Below are positions 42,033 to 51,639 of a DNA stretch of 64,000 nucleotides, in pieces. Within the stretch, counting starts at the first letter, position 1, and every line of letters starts with the position of its first letter. A program made the translations under genes and the position numbers. The stretch lies in the NCBI GenBank assembly GCA_016716435.1, contig JADJWI010000003.1, positions 310,001 through 374,000 of the forward strand, written 5' to 3'. The notes beneath the pieces are model-generated. The model made no database searches and was not told the DNA's origin. It saw only the letters and a program-made list of their open reading frames with translations. The DNA comes from Acidobacteriota bacterium. Lineage in GTDB: Bacteria; Acidobacteriota; Blastocatellia; Pyrinomonadales; Pyrinomonadaceae.

Positions 42033-44198
42033 ATGAAGCTAAATACCCGCACTCGTTCTATCTACGCCTTCGTTCTCGCATTTGTGATGGTCGTTACGGC
42101 CATGCCCGGTGCGGTATTTGCGAACGGCCCCGCACCGGCAGCCGACTACACAGCTGCACTCGCCACGATCGAGGAGAAGCTCGAGGCTCGTCGCAAGGAG
42201 CTTGGCATTCCGGGAATGTCGCTCGCCATCGTCAAAGACGACAAGGTCATTTATTCAAAGGGCCTGGGCTACAAGGACTTCGAGAAAAAGGTCCCAGTGA
42301 CGCCAAATACGCAGTTCGCGATCGGCTCGGCGACCAAGGCTTTTACCGCACTTTCCGTGCTGATGACGGCCGATGAGGGCAAGCTCTCGCTCGATGCCTC
42401 GCCGCGAACGGTCCTGCCCTATTTCAAAATGGCCGACCCCGAAACCGACAAGAACATCACCATCCGCGATCTGCTGACGCACTCCTCGGGGCTCAACCGT
42501 ACGGATCTCGCGATGATCACCGGACGGTTGACGCGGCAGGAGTTGATCAAGGTCGCCGGCGAAGCAAAACCGATCGGAAAGCTCCGCGAGCGCTTCGGCT
42601 ATCAGAACCTGATGTACACGGCGGCCGGCGAGGTCGTCGCCGTTGCCCAAGGGCAGGAGTGGGAAAAGTTCATCCCCGAACGTATTTTGCAGCCGCTCGG
42701 GATGAAGACGAGCACTATGACCATCGAACAGATGGAGAAGGTCGCCGACCGCTCGTTCGGGTATAACTACAACTTCGACACAAAAGAAACCATCCGCCTT
42801 CCCTATCGCGAGATCAAGCAGGTGGCACCGGCGGGTTCGATCAATTCCTCGGCAAACGAGATGGCCGAGTGGCTCCGGTTCATCCTCGCCGGCGGCGTGC
42901 ACAATGGCAAACGGCTTGTCTCGGAAGCGAGCTTTGCCGAGTGGATGAAGCCGCAGATGAACGTTACGCCGAACGGTTCGGTCAAGTACGCACTCGGCTG
43001 GTTCGTCCGCGACTGGAACGGGATGACCGTTGTAGAGCACGGCGGAAACATCGATGGGTTTAACGCACTCGTGGCGATGATCCCGGAGAAGAAGCTCGGT
43101 TTTGTGATGCTGACGAACGTCTCGGGCTCCTCGCTCGGCAGCGAACTTATGCCGATCGTTTGGGAAAACATTCTCGGCAAGCCCGAGGGTGGCAAAGACG
43201 TTGCGAAACCGGATCAGCCCGCCGCGGGCGGTGCCGTTCCTGCGGACCTTGTCGGCAAGTATCTGACGCCAAATGGCGAAGGCACCATCGAGATAAAAGA
43301 GGTCGAGGGCAAGATCTCGCTCGTCGTTCCCGGCCAGCAGCCCTATGCACTTGCACCGAAAACCGACGGCAAGTTTGCGATGACGCCGCTGCCTGATTCA
43401 TTCTCAATGTCCGTTAAACGCGACGCCGCGAAACAGGTCGAAGCGATCGTACTGGACCAGCCGCAGGGCAGCTTTACCTTTACGCGCGTCAAGGGCGATG
43501 CCGCTCCGGCAGACCTGCCTTCGATAGATGAGTTGATGGCAAAGGTCATCGAAGCTTACGGCGGCGAGACGAACCTCCGCAAGTTCAAAACGCGGGTCAC
43601 GACCTCGACCGTGAACTTTGAGAACCAGGGCGTGACCGCAGCCGGAACGTCATGGGCAAAAGCCCCTGGAATGTCCGCTTCGGAGTTTACGATGACGGCC
43701 GCCGGAAAGGTCATTGCAAAGGGCTACGACTTTTTTGACGGCAAGGGAGGCGAGGAAGCCTACACCTTCGCTCCGGTCTCGAAGTTTACTGGTAAGACGC
43801 TTGAGAACCGGCGGATCGATTCGGACTTTTACGCGCCGCTTAATAGGAAGACGAACTACGACAAGGCCACGGTGCTTCGCAAGACCAAGTGCGGCGAAGA
43901 GGAGTGTTACGTAGTTGAATTCGATTCGGAAAAGGGAACGAAGACGACCGACACCTATTCGACGAAAACGAACCTGCTTGTAAGGCGTGATTCGGTCATC
44001 CCTTCAAGCACGAGCAGCCAGCAGATAGCGATCACGACGACCTTTGAGGATTACAGGAACGTTGACGGCCTGATGATGCCGTTCCGCACTGTGCAGAACA
44101 GCCCGAGCAACGGCCGCGTTGTATCGCAGATACGGGAGGTTAAGCACGACGTCAAGGTCAGCGACAAGGTCTTCAAGCCGCGGAAGCTGAAGTTCTAA
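42033..44198 (+). CDS. Serine hydrolase (beta-lactamase class C family) with extra C-terminal domains
   Basis: The 721-residue secreted protein has a signal peptide cleaved near AVFAN. The beta-lactamase/DD-peptidase domain (about 35-375) has S99-A-T-K102 as SxxK, the YQN motif in RFGYQNLMY, and HGGNIDGFN as the third motif. A DUF3471-like beta-barrel (about 400-490) follows, and a final domain (about 500-721) resembles periplasmic lipid-binding or LolA-like folds (MAKVIEAYGGETNLRKFK...). AAGAGGAAA precedes the ATG. It may hydrolyse peptide or ester substrates in the periplasm. The substrate is unknown. Confidence 0.87.
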   Translation: MKLNTRTRSIYAFVLAFVMVVTAMPGAVFANGPAPAADYTAALATIEEKLEARRKELGIPGMSLAIVKDDKVIYSKGLGYKDFEKKVPVTPNTQFAIGSATKAFTALSVLMTADEGKLSLDASPRTVLPYFKMADPETDKNITIRDLLTHSSGLNRTDLAMITGRLTRQELIKVAGEAKPIGKLRERFGYQNLMYTAAGEVVAVAQGQEWEKFIPERILQPLGMKTSTMTIEQMEKVADRSFGYNYNFDTKETIRLPYREIKQVAPAGSINSSANEMAEWLRFILAGGVHNGKRLVSEASFAEWMKPQMNVTPNGSVKYALGWFVRDWNGMTVVEHGGNIDGFNALVAMIPEKKLGFVMLTNVSGSSLGSELMPIVWENILGKPEGGKDVAKPDQPAAGGAVPADLVGKYLTPNGEGTIEIKEVEGKISLVVPGQQPYALAPKTDGKFAMTPLPDSFSMSVKRDAAKQVEAIVLDQPQGSFTFTRVKGDAAPADLPSIDELMAKVIEAYGGETNLRKFKTRVTTSTVNFENQGVTAAGTSWAKAPGMSASEFTMTAAGKVIAKGYDFFDGKGGEEAYTFAPVSKFTGKTLENRRIDSDFYAPLNRKTNYDKATVLRKTKCGEEECYVVEFDSEKGTKTTDTYSTKTNLLVRRDSVIPSSTSSQQIAITTTFEDYRNVDGLMMPFRTVQNSPSNGRVVSQIREVKHDVKVSDKVFKPRKLKF

Positions 44199-44206
44199 AG
44201 GTTTCG

Positions 44207-45091
44207 CTATTGGATCCCGGCCGCTTCCATCAGGTTCGGGGTAAACATGGGCTCGCTGTGGTCAAAGACCGCATCGAGCTCTTTTTCTACCGAACCGTGG
44301 CCGGCCGGTATTTGCTTGACCAGAGGCTCGAAGTTGCGGAAGTCGTAAAGCTCGGGGTCGAGCAGGTGCGAGGCGGTCACGTTCGTAAGGGCCGTCAGCA
44401 TCGAGCTGCGAAGGTACGGGACTTCCTTTGCAAGTTCGCTGACGATCTGCTTGACGCGGGCCCGCTTCAGGTTCGGCTGCGAACCGCAGAGATTGCACGG
44501 GATGATCGGAAACTGCTTTTCCTCGGCATAGGCGGCAACGTCCGATTCCTGACAATAAGCAAGCGGCCGGATGATCGTGTTTCGCCCGTCGTCGCTGCGA
44601 AGGATCGGCGGCATCGCCTTGAGCTGGCCGACGAAGAAAAGATTGAGTAAAAATGTGTTTATGATGTCGTCGGCGTGGTGGCCGAGCGCGATCTTTGTGC
44701 AGCCCTCTTCGACCGCGACCGTGTAAAGTATTCCGCGGCGAAGCCGGGAGCAAAGCGAGCAAAAGGTCTTGCCCTCGGGCACGTGTTTCATTACGACCGA
44801 GTAAGTGTCTTCCTCGATAACGCGATATGGAACGCCGACCTCTTCTAGATAATTCGGCAGCACCTCGGCCGGAAAGCCGGGCTGTTTTTGGTCGAGATTA
44901 ACGGCGAGAATCTCAAAGTTGACCGGTGCCCGCCGGCGAACGTCGAGCAAAAGGTCGAGCATCGTGTAGCTGTCCTTTCCGCCCGAAAGGCAGACCATCA
45001 CCTTGTCGCCCTCGGCGATCATTCCAAAATCGCCTATGGCTTGGCCCATCTTCTTTAACAACTTCGATTTTAATTTACTCTCTGCAAACAA
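44207..45091 (-). CDS. ttcA: tRNA 2-thiocytidine(32) synthetase
   Basis: The 294-residue PP-loop ATPase thiolates C32 of some tRNAs. The PP-loop S36-GGKDS, the iron-sulfur cysteines C111xxC114 and the further pair C199-N-L-C202 match TtcA. HADDIINTFLLNLFF is also diagnostic. Length is normal. It converges on the serine hydrolase with an eight-base gap. Together with mnmA nearby it shows that the organism uses two tRNA thiolation systems. Confidence 0.95.
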   Translation of the reverse strand: MFAESKLKSKLLKKMGQAIGDFGMIAEGDKVMVCLSGGKDSYTMLDLLLDVRRRAPVNFEILAVNLDQKQPGFPAEVLPNYLEEVGVPYRVIEEDTYSVVMKHVPEGKTFCSLCSRLRRGILYTVAVEEGCTKIALGHHADDIINTFLLNLFFVGQLKAMPPILRSDDGRNTIIRPLAYCQESDVAAYAEEKQFPIIPCNLCGSQPNLKRARVKQIVSELAKEVPYLRSSMLTALTNVTASHLLDPELYDFRNFEPLVKQIPAGHGSVEKELDAVFDHSEPMFTPNLMEAAGIQ

Positions 45092-45310
45092 ATTGGTCCG
45101 CGACCTCCGAAACCTTTAATACTTACATAGATGCTGCCCGATGAGCAATAGTCGCCCGTTTACTAGACACCGCGGCAAAGCTGAACTATCATTCCCTTCA
45201 GGCATACGAGGCGACGAAAAGCACCCCAGCGAAGCGCACTTCGCAAACCGCAGTTTCTCTCGGTTTACTTTGCCTAGCGTTCCAAAATACTTAAATTAAG
45301 GAGTTTTTCT

Positions 45311-45934
45311 ATGATCAGAATGGGACGTTCCAGAACGGAACCTCAGGAACCGGCAAACAGCTACAGCCAGCCAACGCAAACGGCGCCGTACGCAGCCGAA
45401 CCGGCCGCATCGCCATCGTCATCGCGTGCCGTTACGGACAGCGAGGCGATGGCCCGCGACATCAAGGAAGGCCGCCTTAGCGGCTTCGTCGGCCACGGGA
45501 CGGTGCTCTCCGGCGAGACGAATTTTCAGGCAATGCTTCGCGTTGACGGCCAGCTCGTCGGGAACGTTAGCTCAGAAACCGGGACGCTCATCGTCGGCTC
45601 GAACGGGCAGGTCGATGCCAATGTCTCGGTCGCGGCAGCCGTCGTCAATGGCGTCGTTAACGGCGACATCATTGCTTCCGAACGCGTTCAGCTCGGCCGG
45701 ACGGCCCGCGTCGTCGGGAACATCCAGACGCCGCGGATGATCATCGAAGACGGAGCCATCTTTGAAGGAATGTGCTCGATGATGGGTGCCCGCAAGGCCA
45801 TCGAACAGCAAGCGATAGAATCTGCCCGGGAGATCGAAGCCGAAGCAAGCATGTACAACGAGCCGGACTCGATCGAGATCGGATCTGAAGAAACGGAAGA
45901 CGACGACGAACTTGTAGAGGCCGCAAAAGGTTAA
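45311..45934 (+). CDS. Bactofilin (polymer-forming cytoskeletal protein)
   Basis: The 207-residue protein has a disordered Pro/Ala/Ser/Gln-rich N-terminus (1-45) and a bactofilin beta-helix at about 55-160 built on GTVLSGETNFQAMLRVDGQLVGNVSSE, then GSNGQVDANVSVAAAVVNG and GVVNGDIIASERVQLG. The tail is acidic (EIGSEETEDDDELVEA). Bactofilins polymerise without nucleotides at the membrane and help in cell shape or polar organisation. AAGGAG precedes the ATG. Confidence 0.93.
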   Translation: MIRMGRSRTEPQEPANSYSQPTQTAPYAAEPAASPSSSRAVTDSEAMARDIKEGRLSGFVGHGTVLSGETNFQAMLRVDGQLVGNVSSETGTLIVGSNGQVDANVSVAAAVVNGVVNGDIIASERVQLGRTARVVGNIQTPRMIIEDGAIFEGMCSMMGARKAIEQQAIESAREIEAEASMYNEPDSIEIGSEETEDDDELVEAAKG

Positions 45935-45968
45935 CGCCGTCCGAATTGCGTGGCGGATAAAGATCAAG

Positions 45969-45997
45969 GGCGGGCATCGATTTGTCCGCCTTTTTTT
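45969..45997 (+). terminator. Terminator after bactofilin
   Basis: GGCGG (45969-45973) pairs with CCGCC (45986-45990) around a 12-base loop, followed by seven T. The stem is short, so the terminator is only moderately strong. Confidence 0.6.
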
Positions 45998-46015
45998 CAA
46001 TAAAGGAGATTAACA

Positions 46016-46429
46016 ATGCTTCGCGATTTCAAAAAATTTATCGCTCGCGGAAATGTGCTCGACCTCGCGATCGCCGTTATTATCGGAGCGGCTTTCGGTG
46101 CCGTTGTAAAAAGCTTTACGGACGGCATCATTATGCCGGTCGTCGGTGTGCTGACGGGCGGCATTGATTTTTCAAGCAAGGTCATCAACCTCGGCGATAT
46201 GCCGGTCTCAACCGCCGAACAAATAGCCGCCGCACAAGCAGCCAAACAGCCGCTGATACTTTACGGCCAATTCATCAACGAGATCATCACGTTTCTGATC
46301 GTCGCATTCGTGATGTTCCTCCTCGCGCGATACGCGATCGGCCTTTTCAAGGGCCTCGAAGCCGAAGCCGCACCATCAGCAGAGGAAACGCTGCTGACGG
46401 AGATACGGGATATTCTTAAGGCAAAGTGA
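46016..46429 (+). CDS. mscL: Large-conductance mechanosensitive channel
   Basis: The 137-residue inner-membrane channel releases solutes under hypo-osmotic shock. The N-terminal FKKFIARGNVLDLAIAVIIGAAFGAVV is the gate helix, GGIDFSSKVINLG begins the periplasmic loop, and the second helix ITFLIVAFVMFLLARYAIG and C-terminal LLTEIRDIL bundle are all present. It has an AAGGAG site and lies after the bactofilin terminator. Confidence 0.96.
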   Translation: MLRDFKKFIARGNVLDLAIAVIIGAAFGAVVKSFTDGIIMPVVGVLTGGIDFSSKVINLGDMPVSTAEQIAAAQAAKQPLILYGQFINEIITFLIVAFVMFLLARYAIGLFKGLEAEAAPSAEETLLTEIRDILKAK

Positions 46430-46435
46430 GTTTCA

Positions 46436-47032
46436 TCAATTGATGAGCCCATCGGGCTCGCTAAAGCGATAGGTTCGGTCGGGTGTGATGCAAAGGTCGA
46501 GCGGGACGTCTAAGTCGTGGATGTCATCTATCGCCGCGACGGGCGGGAAAAGGCTGACGCCAAGCTTTAGACAATCCGGCCGGCAGCGGGCGAGAAAGCG
46601 GTCGTAGTATCCTTTGCCGTAGCCAACGCGGTGTCCACTTTCATCAAAACAAAGCAGCGGCACGATAACGAGGTCGATCTCTTCGGGGTCGGCCTTTTCC
46701 GTTCCCGCGGGCTCGCGGATGCCCCAATCGTTTTCGGCAAGCACGGCCGCATCGTCAAAATAGCGGGCCTCAAGCTCGCCGGTCTCGCGGTCCGTAACCG
46801 GGGCACAGGTGGCGATGCCCCGCCGCTCGTGCCAGATGCGATAGTAGATCATCGAAGTGTCAAACTCGTTGAACTTGGCGATGCGGATAAAGGTGTGGAG
46901 CGTTTTAACAGCCGCGAGATCGACCTCATTGAAGAACCGCTCAGCGATCTGCGTACTAAAGCGGGCGACCTCGCCCGCCGCGAGGCCGCGCCGCTTATCA
47001 AGATAAAGCCTGCGAAGCTCGGCCTTCTTCAT
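46436..47032 (-). CDS. 5-formyltetrahydrofolate cyclo-ligase
   Basis: The 198-residue enzyme converts 5-formyl-THF to 5,10-methenyl-THF using ATP. The N-terminal KAELRRLYLDKRRGL, the folate pocket YYRIW region, DLVIVPLLCFDESGHRVGYGKGYYDRFL and the phosphate site VPLDLCITPDR fit the family (known as Fau/YgfA). It starts seven bases after a small basic-protein gene and ends six bases from the convergent mscL. Confidence 0.94.
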   Translation of the reverse strand: MKKAELRRLYLDKRRGLAAGEVARFSTQIAERFFNEVDLAAVKTLHTFIRIAKFNEFDTSMIYYRIWHERRGIATCAPVTDRETGELEARYFDDAAVLAENDWGIREPAGTEKADPEEIDLVIVPLLCFDESGHRVGYGKGYYDRFLARCRPDCLKLGVSLFPPVAAIDDIHDLDVPLDLCITPDRTYRFSEPDGLIN

Positions 47033-47039
47033 CGGTTCG

Positions 47040-47228
47040 CTACCCGCGCTTCTTGTCCGGCCGCGGCTTCATTGCAGATTTGTTGGTGCGCGGCGTAACG
47101 ACCGACTCCTTGAACTCCGAACCGCTCTGCTGATCGCGCTCGGATTTCTCATTCAAAAGCTTTGAGCCCTCAACGATCTTCCTTGCGGTCTTCGCCGCCT
47201 TGCTGGGTCGTTTTTTTGTATTTGCCAT
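47040..47228 (-). CDS. Small basic protein of unknown function
   Basis: The 62-residue product is Lys/Arg-rich, with KKRPSKAAKTARKIVEGSKLL at the N-terminus and KSAMKPRPDKKRG at the C-terminus. It probably binds nucleic acid or ribosomes, judging only from composition. It lies between mnmA (21 bases) and the folate gene (7 bases) in the same orientation, which supports it being translated. No family is recognised. Confidence 0.5.
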   Translation of the reverse strand: MANTKKRPSKAAKTARKIVEGSKLLNEKSERDQQSGSEFKESVVTPRTNKSAMKPRPDKKRG

Positions 47229-47249
47229 AAATTGGTATTTTGGATTGCT

Positions 47250-48368
47250 TTAAGTTTTGATTATCCAGCCGCCGCCGACGACCTCTTCGCCGGTGGCGGT
47301 GTCGTAAAAGATGGTCGCCTGGCCGGGGGTTATGGCCCGCTGCGGCTCGTCGAAGACGATGCGTGCGTGGGCATCCGGAAGTGCGTGAATGGTCGCGATC
47401 GCCGGGTCGTGGCGGTATCGCACTTTCACAAGCGCTCGTACCGGTTCGGTGGGTTCGTCAAACGCGACCCAATTTACGCCCTTTGCAGTGAACTCCATCG
47501 TGTCCAAATCTTCCGCCTCGCCGACGATTATCTGGTTGCGGGCGCGTTCGATCTGGACGACATAGAGCGGTTTCTCGTGAGCAATTCCGAGCCCCCGCCG
47601 CTGGCCGACAGTGTAGCGGTGGATGCCTGAGTGCTCGCCGAGCTTTTCACCGGCTGCGTTTACGATCTCGCCGCCCTCGGGGATCTCGGTCTCGCGGCCT
47701 TCGTGTTCAAGAAAACGGTCGATGAACTCCGAATACTTGCCGTCCGGCACAAAGCAGATCTCCTGCGATTCCTGCTTCTCGGCGGTGTTGAGTTTCGCGT
47801 CACGGGCGATGTCGCGGACCTCGCTTTTGAGCATTTCGCCGAGCGGAAAGTATGCCCGCGAGAGCTGGTCCTGCGTCAGCTCCCAGAGAAAATATGTCTG
47901 GTCTTTCCAGTGGTTCCGCCCGCGGAAAAGCCGATAGCGGTCCGCGGCCTCGTCACATTCGACGCGGGCATAATGCCCGGTCGCGACCTTGTCGCAGCCA
48001 AGCGAGACGGCCATGCGGTCAAGCGAGGCGAACTTGAGCCGCGAGTTGCAGGCAACGCAGGGTATCGGCGTCTCGCCCGAAAGATAGCTTTGGATAAAGG
48101 GCTCGACCACATCGCGGTCAAAGTCCTTCTCAAGGTTGAGCACATAGAAAGGAAAGCCGAGCTTGTCAGCCACCCGCCGTGCGTCGTAAACATCGTCGAG
48201 CGAGCAGCATCGTGAGGGCAACGGGTCGCCGTTCTCATCAACATTCACATGCCGCCGCTGGTTCCACAGCTGCATCGTAAAGCCAACGAGGTCGTGCCCC
48301 TGCTCCTTTAATAACGCAGCCGCCGCCGAACTATCGACACCGCCGCTCATTGCCACCGCTATCTTCAT
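47250..48368 (-). CDS. mnmA: tRNA-specific 2-thiouridylase
   Basis: The 372-residue enzyme thiolates U34 of tRNA Lys, Glu and Gln. The PP-loop is AMSGGVDSSAAAALL. The catalytic Cys107 lies in CVACNSRLKF and the partner Cys205 in SQEICFVPDG. The C-terminal beta-barrel has HSGIHRYTVGQRRGLGIA. It needs persulfide sulfur from a cysteine desulfurase. It heads a three-gene minus-strand run and diverges from the PhoX-like gene. Confidence 0.96.
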   Translation of the reverse strand: MKIAVAMSGGVDSSAAAALLKEQGHDLVGFTMQLWNQRRHVNVDENGDPLPSRCCSLDDVYDARRVADKLGFPFYVLNLEKDFDRDVVEPFIQSYLSGETPIPCVACNSRLKFASLDRMAVSLGCDKVATGHYARVECDEAADRYRLFRGRNHWKDQTYFLWELTQDQLSRAYFPLGEMLKSEVRDIARDAKLNTAEKQESQEICFVPDGKYSEFIDRFLEHEGRETEIPEGGEIVNAAGEKLGEHSGIHRYTVGQRRGLGIAHEKPLYVVQIERARNQIIVGEAEDLDTMEFTAKGVNWVAFDEPTEPVRALVKVRYRHDPAIATIHALPDAHARIVFDEPQRAITPGQATIFYDTATGEEVVGGGWIIKT

Positions 48369-48529
48369 CTCTATCTAGGATACAGTTCGATCTCCACAAT
48401 TCAAACGATTTCACCACGCGCTCGTGGCCCTGCGGCAGCCTAACCCGACTTAACATAATCGTAAGGTTGATAGAGTACAATCACACTACCTGTAAATTTC
48501 ATCCGTCAACATTCGAGGAGCAATCGATA

Positions 48530-50434
48530 GTGAGTGAAGATATTGGTGTAAATCCGTCTGCAAATGAGTCTTTTGAAGATATCGCGGCGGAGTTTTTTTC
48601 CCGGCGAAAGTTTGTCGGCCTTGCGCTCGCGACCGGTGCTGCCGCGCTTGTTCCGGGTGCCGGCTCGCTTGTAAATACGATCCCGGCATCGGCCCAGACG
48701 GCTGAGCGCTATGGCTCGCTTCTCGGGTTCAAGGCGATCCCGACTTCGGAGCTTGATCGGGTTGTGGTGCCGGAAGGCTATACGTCAAAGGTCTTGATCT
48801 CATGGGGCGATCCCGTGTCGAACGGCCCGGCTTTCAAGCCCGATGCGAGCAATTCGGCCGCCGATCAATCGCTTCAATGGGGAATGCACAACGATGGCCT
48901 CGTCTATTTCCCGATCGATGGCTCGCGGCACGGACTGATAGTCCAGAACAACGAATACACCGACGACGTCCTTCTCTTTCCGGACGGAATGGCGAACTGG
49001 ACCGCAGAGAAGACCGCCAAATCGCAGAACGCACATGGCGTTTCGATAATAGAAATTAAGCAGAATGCGAATGGCAAAGATTGGAGCGTCGTCCGCCCGT
49101 CGCGTTTCGCCCGCCGCATAACGGGGCAAACGCCGATGAAGATCTCCGGCCCCGCAGCCGGACATGCGTCGCTTAAGACCTCCGCCGACCCGTCGGGAAC
49201 AAAGGTGCTCGGCACGATCAATAACTGTGCGATGGGCGTGACGCCCTGGGGAAGCTACCTCGCCTGCGAAGAGAATTTCGACGACTATTTCCGCAAGGCC
49301 GGCGAACGGACCGAATCCGAAACGCGATATGGGATCACATCTGTTCCCGGCTATCTCTGGCATACGACCGACAAGCGGTTTGACGCCGATGTCGAACCCA
49401 ACGAAGCGAACCGCTTCGGCTGGGTGGTTGAGATCGACCCCTTCGCACCGAAAGCGATCCCGGTCAAGCACACCTCGCTCGGTCGATTCAAACACGAAGG
49501 AGCAAAGGTCCAGGAGGCTCGCGACGGCCGCGTCGTCGTTTATTCCGGCGATGACGAACAATTCGAGTATATATACCGATACGTTTCGCGGTTGCCGTGG
49601 CGGCAGTCTCGGCAACGCGGAATTGACCCGCTTGAGGATGGAACGCTTCACGTCGCCAAGTTTACTGCCGACGGAAAAGGCCAGTGGCTTGATCTTTCGC
49701 CCGCGAACCCGGCATTGAAAGATTGGACGCTCGCCGAGATCCTTGTTAATACCCGTAAGGCAGCCGACCTCGCCGGTGCGACCAAGATGGACCGCCCCGA
49801 GTGGATCGACACATTCTCAGATTCACTGACCGGCATTGTGACGCTGACGAACAATTCGCGTCGGGGCGTCGACTCAAATCCGGCAACAGACGCTGCCAAC
49901 CCAAGGGCCACGAACACATACGGCCACATCGTTCGCTGGTTCCATCGCAAGGACTGGACCGAAGATACTTTCGAATGGGATTTCTTTGCACTTTGCGGCG
50001 ACCCGGAAAACCCTGCCCATGGCTCGACGATAAGAGGTGATAAATACGGCTCGCCCGACGGCATTTACGTCGCGCCGAGCAGCCGCCTTTGGATCCAGAC
50101 GGACGTTTCCGGAGGCAGCATCAACCCCGAAAAGCGTGCCGACTCATATAAAGGATTTGGTAATAACCAGATGCTTTGTGCTGATCCGGTAACGCGCGAA
50201 ACGCGAAGATTCCTCACAGGGCCGAATGTTTGCGAGGTCACCGGTGTTTTCGTTACGCCTGATGAACGGACGATGTTTGTCGGCATCCAGCATCCGGGCG
50301 AGGCGCCGTCGGGCCGCAACGATCCAGCCAACCCGAAGCGATATAGCTCATGGCCGGATGGGCCTTCGGGTGGACGTCCGCGGTCGTCTCTGGTGGTTAT
50401 CACAAAGGATGATGGCGGTGTGATCGGAAGCTAG
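48530..50434 (+). CDS. Tat-exported PhoX-family (DUF839) protein
   Basis: The 634-residue protein (GTG start with GAGGAG nine bases upstream) has a Tat signal S-R-R-K-F-V followed by LALATGAAALVPGAG. The PhoX-like propeller domain includes MHNDGLVYFPIDG, NNCAMGVTPWGSYLACEENFDDY and GSPDGIYVAPSSRLWIQTDVSG. PhoX enzymes are periplasmic alkaline phosphatases with Ca and Fe; folding before export suits the Tat route. Phosphatase activity is inferred from the family. A terminator follows at 50466. Confidence 0.9.
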   Translation: MSEDIGVNPSANESFEDIAAEFFSRRKFVGLALATGAAALVPGAGSLVNTIPASAQTAERYGSLLGFKAIPTSELDRVVVPEGYTSKVLISWGDPVSNGPAFKPDASNSAADQSLQWGMHNDGLVYFPIDGSRHGLIVQNNEYTDDVLLFPDGMANWTAEKTAKSQNAHGVSIIEIKQNANGKDWSVVRPSRFARRITGQTPMKISGPAAGHASLKTSADPSGTKVLGTINNCAMGVTPWGSYLACEENFDDYFRKAGERTESETRYGITSVPGYLWHTTDKRFDADVEPNEANRFGWVVEIDPFAPKAIPVKHTSLGRFKHEGAKVQEARDGRVVVYSGDDEQFEYIYRYVSRLPWRQSRQRGIDPLEDGTLHVAKFTADGKGQWLDLSPANPALKDWTLAEILVNTRKAADLAGATKMDRPEWIDTFSDSLTGIVTLTNNSRRGVDSNPATDAANPRATNTYGHIVRWFHRKDWTEDTFEWDFFALCGDPENPAHGSTIRGDKYGSPDGIYVAPSSRLWIQTDVSGGSINPEKRADSYKGFGNNQMLCADPVTRETRRFLTGPNVCEVTGVFVTPDERTMFVGIQHPGEAPSGRNDPANPKRYSSWPDGPSGGRPRSSLVVITKDDGGVIGS

Positions 50435-50465
50435 GTCAGCCCACTGGACCTTAGGGTCATTTGAT

Positions 50466-50499
50466 GGACGCCGGCGCGGAAACGTGCGGCGTCCTTTTC
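50466..50499. terminator. Terminator between PhoX-like and SGNH genes
   Basis: GGACGCCG (50466-50473) pairs with CGGCGTCC (50487-50494), and TTTTCT follows. It sits between convergent genes and can serve the plus-strand one. Confidence 0.8.
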
Positions 50500-51639
50500 T
50501 CATTTTGAAGCGGGCTCTACGCGGCCGTTAAAGCGACGGGCAAGTAGCGGATCGAGCCTGTTTTGGATCGCAGCAGCTATGGCAGCGGAGCCTTCCGGCG
50601 TCGGGTGGCCGACGCTCGCGAGCTCGCAAAAGCGGGTGCTGTATTTTAGACGCGTTTCTCGGCGAAGCTGTTCAAGTGCAGGCGGGCACTCTCGGAGCCG
50701 GGTCTCGCCGATCGCATCGGCCGGGCTGCCCTTGCGGCCGACGGTAAAAAGCAGCGAATTCTTTGCGCCAAAGGCTTGTCGTTCATCGATCGGCGAGGGC
50801 ACGAATACGGCACGCTCACGGCCGGCGGAGGCGTTAAGCCCCTCAACGACCGAGGCAAACGCTGCATTCGAGCCCTCGTGCCAGATACGCGAACGCTTGA
50901 TCATCTTCCCTCGCCAGAGCCGCCAGATGGCCCTTGTCGCCGGATTATTGATCGGCGGCTTTGCCCAGCCCGGAACGCTGTAAAGCTCCATTATGTCGTT
51001 AACGATGCGTTTCATCGGGCTGTGGCGGGTGATTATCGGATAATACCCGACGAGGATGATCAGCGAATTTGGGAACTTCTCCGCCGCCTCGATGACCAGC
51101 TCGCCCATGTGCCGGCGGCAGTAGAGGTCGATACGCTCGCGGAGCTTCTTGTTGCTTTCGAGCGGGTTGATTATTTTCGCGACCCCGACATCCGGAATGC
51201 CGCCGCTGAGCATTATCAGGTCAACCGCTGCCGGGTCGCGATGTTCGGAATGTGCCGTCCGCAGCTGCTTTTCGATGGTCGGGAAAGAGACGTTGACTTC
51301 GGGATGAAGCTCTTCAAACGCCGAGCGATTTCCGCGTTCGAGTGCCTCGCTCTCATCGGGGTCGAGCTTAATGGTCGAGCCGGAGTGAGCCTTAACGGTC
51401 AGCCTTACCCGCCCGTTGCCCTTGAAAACATCGTCCTCGAGCCAGCGCTTGGTCAGATAGTAAAACTTCTCCTCCTCGCGAAGGCCCTGTCCCCAAATCA
51501 GCGAATCGCCAAGCACGAGCATCTCGATCTCATCCCGCCGGGTGAATGCACGCCCGCGGCCCGAAAGCGCCGCCGCCAGCCCAAGCGAGGCCAGGCCCCG
51601 AAGCATCTCTCGTCGCGTGATCTGTCGGAAATCGCTCAT
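50500..51639 (-). CDS. Tat-exported SGNH/GDSL hydrolase
   Basis: The 379-residue protein has a Tat-type N-terminus (TRREMLRGLASLGLAAAL). The SGNH blocks are LVLGDSLIWGQGL (Ser nucleophile), a Gly in MLSGGIPDVG standing for block II/III, and SVGHPTPEGS with the catalytic His. The family hydrolyses esters or acetyl groups on sugars and lipids, here outside the cytoplasm. The substrate is unknown. Confidence 0.82.
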   Translation of the reverse strand: MSDFRQITRREMLRGLASLGLAAALSGRGRAFTRRDEIEMLVLGDSLIWGQGLREEEKFYYLTKRWLEDDVFKGNGRVRLTVKAHSGSTIKLDPDESEALERGNRSAFEELHPEVNVSFPTIEKQLRTAHSEHRDPAAVDLIMLSGGIPDVGVAKIINPLESNKKLRERIDLYCRRHMGELVIEAAEKFPNSLIILVGYYPIITRHSPMKRIVNDIMELYSVPGWAKPPINNPATRAIWRLWRGKMIKRSRIWHEGSNAAFASVVEGLNASAGRERAVFVPSPIDERQAFGAKNSLLFTVGRKGSPADAIGETRLRECPPALEQLRRETRLKYSTRFCELASVGHPTPEGSAAIAAAIQNRLDPLLARRFNGRVEPASK